Shown in pieces: positions 42,577 through 45,736 of a DNA stretch of 45,736 bases. Position 1 is the stretch's first letter. Each line of letters begins with the position of its first letter. The notes beneath the pieces are model-generated. The model was not told the DNA's origin. It saw only the letters and a list, made by a program, of their open reading frames with translations, and ran no database searches. The translations under genes were made by a program, and so were the position numbers. This stretch comes from Candidatus Galloscillospira stercoripullorum (lineage in GTDB: Bacteria; Bacillota; Clostridia; Oscillospirales; Oscillospiraceae). The stretch is from contig DVLB01000109.1 in the NCBI GenBank assembly GCA_018715695.1, forward strand, positions 1 through 45,736, written 5' to 3'.

Positions 42577-42608
42577 GTCCGTCCCATCACCATGATAAGG
42601 AGACCGTT

Positions 42609-42986
42609 ATGTCTGAACAAGACCCCAAGCTCCCCTCCGAAAGCGGCGAAGCCCCGGAGGAGCCCCGGGAGAGCATCACCTACGCCTCCCCCATGAAGCG
42701 CATTTGGGCCTGGGTAGGCGTGGTATATATGCTCATCATCACCCTGCTCGTCACCTACCTGCTGGCCACCGGAGAGGCTCTGAGCGGCATCCCAGGGCTC
42801 ATGCTTGTCCCCGCTCTGGGTGGCATAGCCGCTTCCACCGTCTACCTGTGGCTCGCCGCCCGAAAAGAGCGCCGCACCCCAGGCCGCCAGGCCCTCATGT
42901 TGCTCATCGCCGCCGCCTGTGTGGCCCTCATCGCCCTCAATCTCATCGACGGCATCCCCGTCCTGCTGGCCAAACTGGGAGGTTGA
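42609..42986 (+). CDS. three-helix membrane protein, unknown function
   Basis: 125 residues; AAGGAGA upstream of the ATG. Acidic N-terminus of ~28 residues, then helices at about 33-54, 60-82 and 95-118. No family recognised. It lies 32 bases after serS and five bases before rsmG, so it is part of that operon. Confidence 0.82.
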   Translation: MSEQDPKLPSESGEAPEEPRESITYASPMKRIWAWVGVVYMLIITLLVTYLLATGEALSGIPGLMLVPALGGIAASTVYLWLAARKERRTPGRQALMLLIAAACVALIALNLIDGIPVLLAKLGG

Positions 42987-42991
42987 ACATC

Positions 42992-43708
42992 ATGGAACAG
43001 ATCATCTCCGAGGGTCTCGCGGCCATGGGCCTTACCGGCCAGGTGCCGGAGAGCTCCCCCGCCCTTCTGGCCCGCTACGGCTCCATGATGCTTGAGAAAA
43101 ACCAGGTCATGAACTTGACCGCCATCCGGGAGAGCGATCAGGCAGCCCGGCTGCATATGCTGGACAGCGCCGCCCTCCTCCGCTGTGCCGACCTGCAGGG
43201 AGGCAAGACCCTCATCGATGTGGGCACCGGAGCAGGCCTGCCCGGCATGGCCCTGAAAATCCTGATTCCCGACCTGTCGGTGACATTGCTGGACAGCCTC
43301 CAGAAGCGTCTGGACTGGCTGGACGAGGTAGCGTCTACCCTGGATCTCTCCGGCGTGACCACCCTCCACGCCCGGGCCGAGGAGCAGGGCCTCCTCCCCG
43401 GCTTCCGGGACAGCTTCGACTTCGCCGCCGCCCGGGCGGTGGCTGACCTTCGGCTCTTGTGCGAGCTGTGCCTCCCCTTTGTAAAGGTGGGGGGCAAGTT
43501 CCTGGCCATGAAATCGGTGGACTGTGATGAGGAGCTCTCCGCCGCCGCGTCTGGTATTTCCTTTCTGGGCGGTAAAGTGATTTCACTTTACGACTATCCT
43601 GTCCCCGGTACCGATGTGACCCACAGGGTGGTGGTGATCGAGAAGGTCTCCCCCACCCCCAAGGGCTACCCCCGCCGGTGGGCCAAGATGCAAAAGCAGC
43701 CTCTCTGA
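42992..43708 (+). CDS. rsmG: 16S rRNA (guanine527-N7) methyltransferase
   Basis: Methylates G527 of 16S rRNA with SAM. 238 residues from the ATG at 42992, with GGGAGG upstream; the longer open frame is an overlap with the previous gene. SAM motif TLIDVGTGAGLPGMALKI, NLTAIRESDQAARLHMLDSA (family signature), AARAVADLRLLCELCLP. Near parAB, as in many Firmicutes where gidB neighbours the origin. Ends at a strong terminator. Confidence 0.96.
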   Translation: MEQIISEGLAAMGLTGQVPESSPALLARYGSMMLEKNQVMNLTAIRESDQAARLHMLDSAALLRCADLQGGKTLIDVGTGAGLPGMALKILIPDLSVTLLDSLQKRLDWLDEVASTLDLSGVTTLHARAEEQGLLPGFRDSFDFAAARAVADLRLLCELCLPFVKVGGKFLAMKSVDCDEELSAAASGISFLGGKVISLYDYPVPGTDVTHRVVVIEKVSPTPKGYPRRWAKMQKQPL

Positions 43709-43714
43709 CCCGGG

Positions 43715-43751
43715 CTCCCCGGGGGGAAAGATCCCCCCGGGGAGTTCTTTT
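43715..43751 (+). terminator. terminator of the parAB-rsmG side
   Basis: 12-bp perfect stem (43715-43726 with 43733-43744), loop AAAGAT, followed by TTCTTTT. Confidence 0.93.
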
Positions 43752-43792
43752 CCGTCACTTGACGAAATTTTACCATTTTGCACAAAAAAGAT

Positions 43793-43821
43793 TTGAACAT
43801 TTGGTAATTTTATGCTAGAGT
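43793..43821 (+). promoter_or_regulatory. promoter of the minD-like gene
   Basis: TTGAAC (43793-43798), 17 bases, TAGAGT (43816-43821), in an AT-rich stretch. An upstream TTGACG at 43759 has no matching -10. Confidence 0.6.
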
Positions 43822-43848
43822 AAAAGAGTACGAAGTGGAGGGGAAGTC

Positions 43849-44586
43849 ATGGCAACCGTGATCGCGATCACATCGGGCAAGGGCGGCACCGGAAAGACCT
43901 CCCTCACCGGAGGCGTGGGCTCCTGCCTGGCCGCTCTGGGGCGAAAAGTCCTGTGCATCGACATGGATATCGGGATGCGCAACCTGGATATCTCCCTGGG
44001 TATGACCGACCTGGCGGTGATGGATTTTTCCGACGTGCTTGCCGGCCGCTGCGGCCTGGAACGCTCCGCCGCCGCCCACCCGGACATCCCCGGGCTGTGG
44101 CTGCTCACCGCCCCCCTCTCCCTGCCCGGTCCCCTGCCCCTGGATGGTATGAAGCGCCTGGTACAGCAGGCCAGAAGCCGCTTCGACTACATCCTTATGG
44201 ACGCCCCTGCCGGTCTGGGGGACGGCTTCCGGCTCTGCGCCGCTTGCGCTGACCGGGCCATCGTCATCTCCACCACCGACGCCTCCGCCCTGCGGGACGC
44301 TCAGCGCACGGTGGCGGCCCTAATGAAGTCTATTCCTCGCATCCACCTGGTAGTCAATCGTGTGCAGCCCAGGCTTCTGCGGCGGCTGCACACCACCATC
44401 GACGACGCCATGGATACCGCCGGCCTGCCTCTGCTGGGGGTAGTGCCCGAGGATAGCCAGGTCATGCTCTCGGCCAACCTGGGCCGCCCACTGATTCTCT
44501 CCAGCCGCCGCTGCGCCTCGGTGGCCTATCTGAACATTGCCCGCCGGCTGATGGGCGAGAAGGTACCCCTGATGAAAATCCGCTGA
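43849..44586 (+). CDS. MinD/ParA-type P-loop ATPase
   Basis: 245 residues. Deviant Walker A ITSGKGGTGKTSLTGGVG with signature Lys11 and Lys16, then VLCIDMDIGMRNLDISLG and DYILMDAPAGLGDG, the MinD pattern (RNLD is characteristic). The C-terminus ends ARRLMGEKVPLMKIR without the amphipathic membrane-targeting helix of true MinD, and no minC or minE is adjacent. So either a MinD variant with another way to locate, or a related regulator. GGAGGGGAAGTC precedes the ATG. mgsA-like gene follows after 29 bases. Confidence 0.88.
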   Translation: MATVIAITSGKGGTGKTSLTGGVGSCLAALGRKVLCIDMDIGMRNLDISLGMTDLAVMDFSDVLAGRCGLERSAAAHPDIPGLWLLTAPLSLPGPLPLDGMKRLVQQARSRFDYILMDAPAGLGDGFRLCAACADRAIVISTTDASALRDAQRTVAALMKSIPRIHLVVNRVQPRLLRRLHTTIDDAMDTAGLPLLGVVPEDSQVMLSANLGRPLILSSRRCASVAYLNIARRLMGEKVPLMKIR

Positions 44587-44615
44587 ACCGAGGAGGAAAG
44601 GAAGGTTTACAAGCA

Positions 44616-45032
44616 ATGAACATCGCCCTTATGAGCCACGACCGGAAAAAAGAGCTGATGGTCCAGTTCTGCATCGCCTATTGCGGCGTTCTCTCCAAGC
44701 ACACGGTCTGCGCCACCAACACCACGGGCAAGCTGGTGGCTGAGGCCACGGGGCTTCCCGTTCACCTCTTCCTCTCCCATGAACACGGAGGCAGCCAGCA
44801 GATCGGCGCCCGCATCGCCTACAATGAGATCGACATGGTTCTTTTCTTCTCCGACCCCCACTCCAACGATCTGGACGAGGACCTGCGCTATATCACCCGC
44901 CTGTGCGACCAGTACAACGTCCCCTATGCCACCAACGTGGGCACCGCCGAGATGCTCATCCACGGCCTGGAGCGGGGGGATTTGGACTGGCGGGATATTG
45001 TCAATCCCAAGACCAAACCTTTTACCGCCTGA
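44616..45032 (+). CDS. methylglyoxal-synthase-like protein with altered active site
   Basis: 138 residues, family length and fold: MNIALMSHDRKKELMVQFC (Asp9 corresponds to E. coli Asp20), ATNTTGKLVAEATGLPV (phosphate loop, one Gly changed to Asn), then LSHEHGGSQQIGARIA where methylglyoxal synthases have SGPxGGDQQxGA. The catalytic Asp (E. coli Asp71) is Ser60, and the position of His98 appears to be Leu86; Asp89 probably matches Asp101. It therefore may not make methylglyoxal from dihydroxyacetone phosphate, although close relatives are annotated as MgsA. Its last 20 codons are duplicated downstream. Confidence 0.85.
   Translation: MNIALMSHDRKKELMVQFCIAYCGVLSKHTVCATNTTGKLVAEATGLPVHLFLSHEHGGSQQIGARIAYNEIDMVLFFSDPHSNDLDEDLRYITRLCDQYNVPYATNVGTAEMLIHGLERGDLDWRDIVNPKTKPFTA
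44972..45032 (+). repeat. 61-bp direct repeat, copy 1 (end of mgsA-like gene)
   Basis: Covers the last 20 codons including the stop. 57 of 61 bases match copy 2. Confidence 0.92.
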
Positions 45033-45062
45033 AAAGCGGAGCTGCACTCCCCCACTCCAGTA

Positions 45063-45167
45063 CGCCGCTTATGCGGCGCGGCGGCTCTTGTCGCCGGAGG
45101 CCGGCGGGATTCACTCCTGCCGGCCGCGAATCAAATCCTCGGGGTCCCCGCACGATGCCGCGCATCG
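45063..45167. repeat. hairpin-rich insert between the two copies
   Basis: CGCCGC/GCGGCG (45063-45078), a 10-bp stem 45099-45108/45116-45125 with one G-T pair, and CGATGC/GCATCG (45153-45167). No coding potential; the two repeat copies frame it. Confidence 0.7.
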
Positions 45168-45175
45168 GGTGGGGC

Positions 45176-45236
45176 GCGGGGGGATCTGGACTGGCGGGAT
45201 ATTGTGGGTCCCAAGACCAAACCTTTTACCGCCTGA
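45176..45236 (+). repeat. 61-bp direct repeat, copy 2 (non-coding remnant of the mgsA-like gene end)
   Basis: Differs from copy 1 at four positions (one early T to C, and CAA to GGG, which would change Asn to Gly). It keeps frame and stop but has no start or ribosome site. Confidence 0.9.
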
Positions 45237-45248
45237 TCGTCCGCACCG

Positions 45249-45278
45249 CCGGCGCCAAAGGGGACCCTTTGGCGCCGG
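45249..45278. terminator. 14-bp GC hairpin before the T-box promoter
   Basis: Perfect arms (45249-45262 with 45265-45278), two-base loop, no clear T-run. May end or shield the minD-mgsA transcript. Confidence 0.5.
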
Positions 45279-45283
45279 AACGG

Positions 45284-45312
45284 TTGACATTTGCGGGATT
45301 TTGGGATACTAT
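45284..45312 (+). promoter_or_regulatory. promoter of the T-box operon
   Basis: Perfect TTGACA (45284-45289), 17 bases, TACTAT (45307-45312). Confidence 0.88.
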
Positions 45313-45339
45313 CTTACCCAGCGTAAGCGTATACCGCCA

Positions 45340-45578
45340 TGACGGGGCATGAGTACCAGGAGCGCCGCCGGACAGAGAAAGGGGCCAGAGGCTGAAAGCC
45401 CCCCACGGACCGGTCCCTGGGAAAGACGGCTCCAGCAGCGGGGATGGAGACATCCACGGCACGCTCCCCGTAACAGGAGCAAGAGGGCGGGAGCATGCTC
45501 CCGCTGAACATGGGTGGCACCACGGAGGCAGGCGCTTTCGTCCCATTTCCCCGGGGACGAGAGCGCCCATTTTCTTTC
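45340..45578 (+). promoter_or_regulatory. T-box leader with GAC (Asp) specifier
   Basis: Senses uncharged tRNA. Stem I is recognisable: base GGGGC (45344-45348) with GCTCC (45429-45433), AGTA (45352-45355), CCAGG (45356-45360) with CCTGG (45416-45420), apical AGAGA and GAAAGC. The specifier loop reads GGAAA then GAC at 45425-45427, in the same place as GGC in the Bacillus glyQS leader, so tRNA-Asp is the expected ligand. The T-box sequence TGGGTGGCACCACGG is at 45511-45525, followed by the terminator stem 45530-45567 and a T-rich run. Positions 45579-45700 show only minor hairpins. Confidence 0.92.
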
Positions 45579-45709
45579 ATCCCCGGCTTGAATTAACTTG
45601 CCCCAAATGAATCCGGCCAATTTCAAGGTTTTGCTGCGCAAAACGCTTGGCGCCGCATTCGCGGCGGCCCGGCAGCAGCGCCTAACCCCATACAAAAGGA
45701 GTTTTCGTC

Positions 45710-45736
45710 ATGGAACGTATCAAGCCCCGCACCCTC
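45710..45736 (+). CDS. start of an aminoacyl-tRNA synthetase gene, probably hisS, cut by the window edge
   Basis: Only nine codons are visible (MERIKPRTL), with AAAAGGAG about 10 bases upstream. The T-box in front shows the operon serves aminoacylation. An Asp-type T-box commonly precedes hisS-aspS in Firmicutes, and KPRTL fits a clostridial HisS start from memory; this is a weak match, so no gene symbol is given. Confidence 0.45.

Noticed and set aside
45063-45167. tRNA gene or tRNA remnant in the hairpin-rich insert
   Set aside because: Stems do not form a cloverleaf and no anticodon arm or CCA-end could be placed.

Overview
The window reads as chromosomal DNA from a GC-rich, low-sporulation-signal member of the anaerobic Firmicutes, most like the gut Oscillospiraceae (Flavonifractor, Pseudoflavonifractor, Intestinimonas, Lawsonibacter). 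This is inferred from gene content and order, sigma-A type promoters, strong AGGAGG ribosome sites, parS sites of the Bacillus/Clostridium type and a T-box; no database search was possible. Nearly all of the sequence is coding, with long spurious open frames on the opposite strand that come only from the high G+C.

Layout. 1-6.7 kb (+): the end of prs, then pth and mfd (a conserved Firmicutes order), then a separately promoted acetyl-CoA acetyltransferase of the butyrate/acetoacetyl-CoA type and a small two-helix membrane protein. 7.2-16.6 kb: a molybdenum hydroxylase region, with xdhABC on the minus strand diverging from two fold-type-II PLP enzymes; then a compact regulatory island (perfect 13-bp dyad inside a consensus promoter, a Cys/His-rich mini-protein, two 69-residue HTH proteins), a hydantoinase/dihydropyrimidinase and a MocA-type nucleotidyltransferase. 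Together these suggest catabolism of a purine, pyrimidine or other N-heterocycle with release of amino-acid-like products.

16.9-27.1 kb (-): a full oligopeptide ABC transporter (oppABCDF, with an unusually long OppC), and upstream of it an M3 oligoendopeptidase with a membrane partner: peptide uptake and hydrolysis. 27.5-32.8 kb: mntP, tadA, xpt, then an SLH/GH18 exported protein, a GNAT and a YitT-type membrane protein. 32.8-37.7 kb: a TetR regulator divergent from an ABC ATPase and a giant FtsX-type permease with a coiled-coil extracellular insert.

37.9-43.7 kb: an origin-proximal chromosome-segregation block, with noc-like ParB, three perfect parS sites, parA, parB, a coiled-coil membrane protein, a fourth parS, serS, a membrane protein and rsmG. 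43.8-45.0 kb: a MinD-like ATPase with a methylglyoxal-synthase-like protein whose catalytic Asp is replaced. The window closes with a duplicated end of that gene, a promoter, a T-box leader with a GAC (Asp) specifier, and the first nine codons of a gene that is probably hisS of a hisS-aspS operon.

The most unusual non-coding signal is a set of dense hairpin arrays in gene-free gaps. The best one (27145-27390) holds seven back-to-back inverted repeats between 13-bp direct repeats that each contain the -10 box of the downstream peptidase promoter, as if a small palindromic mobile element had inserted into that promoter.
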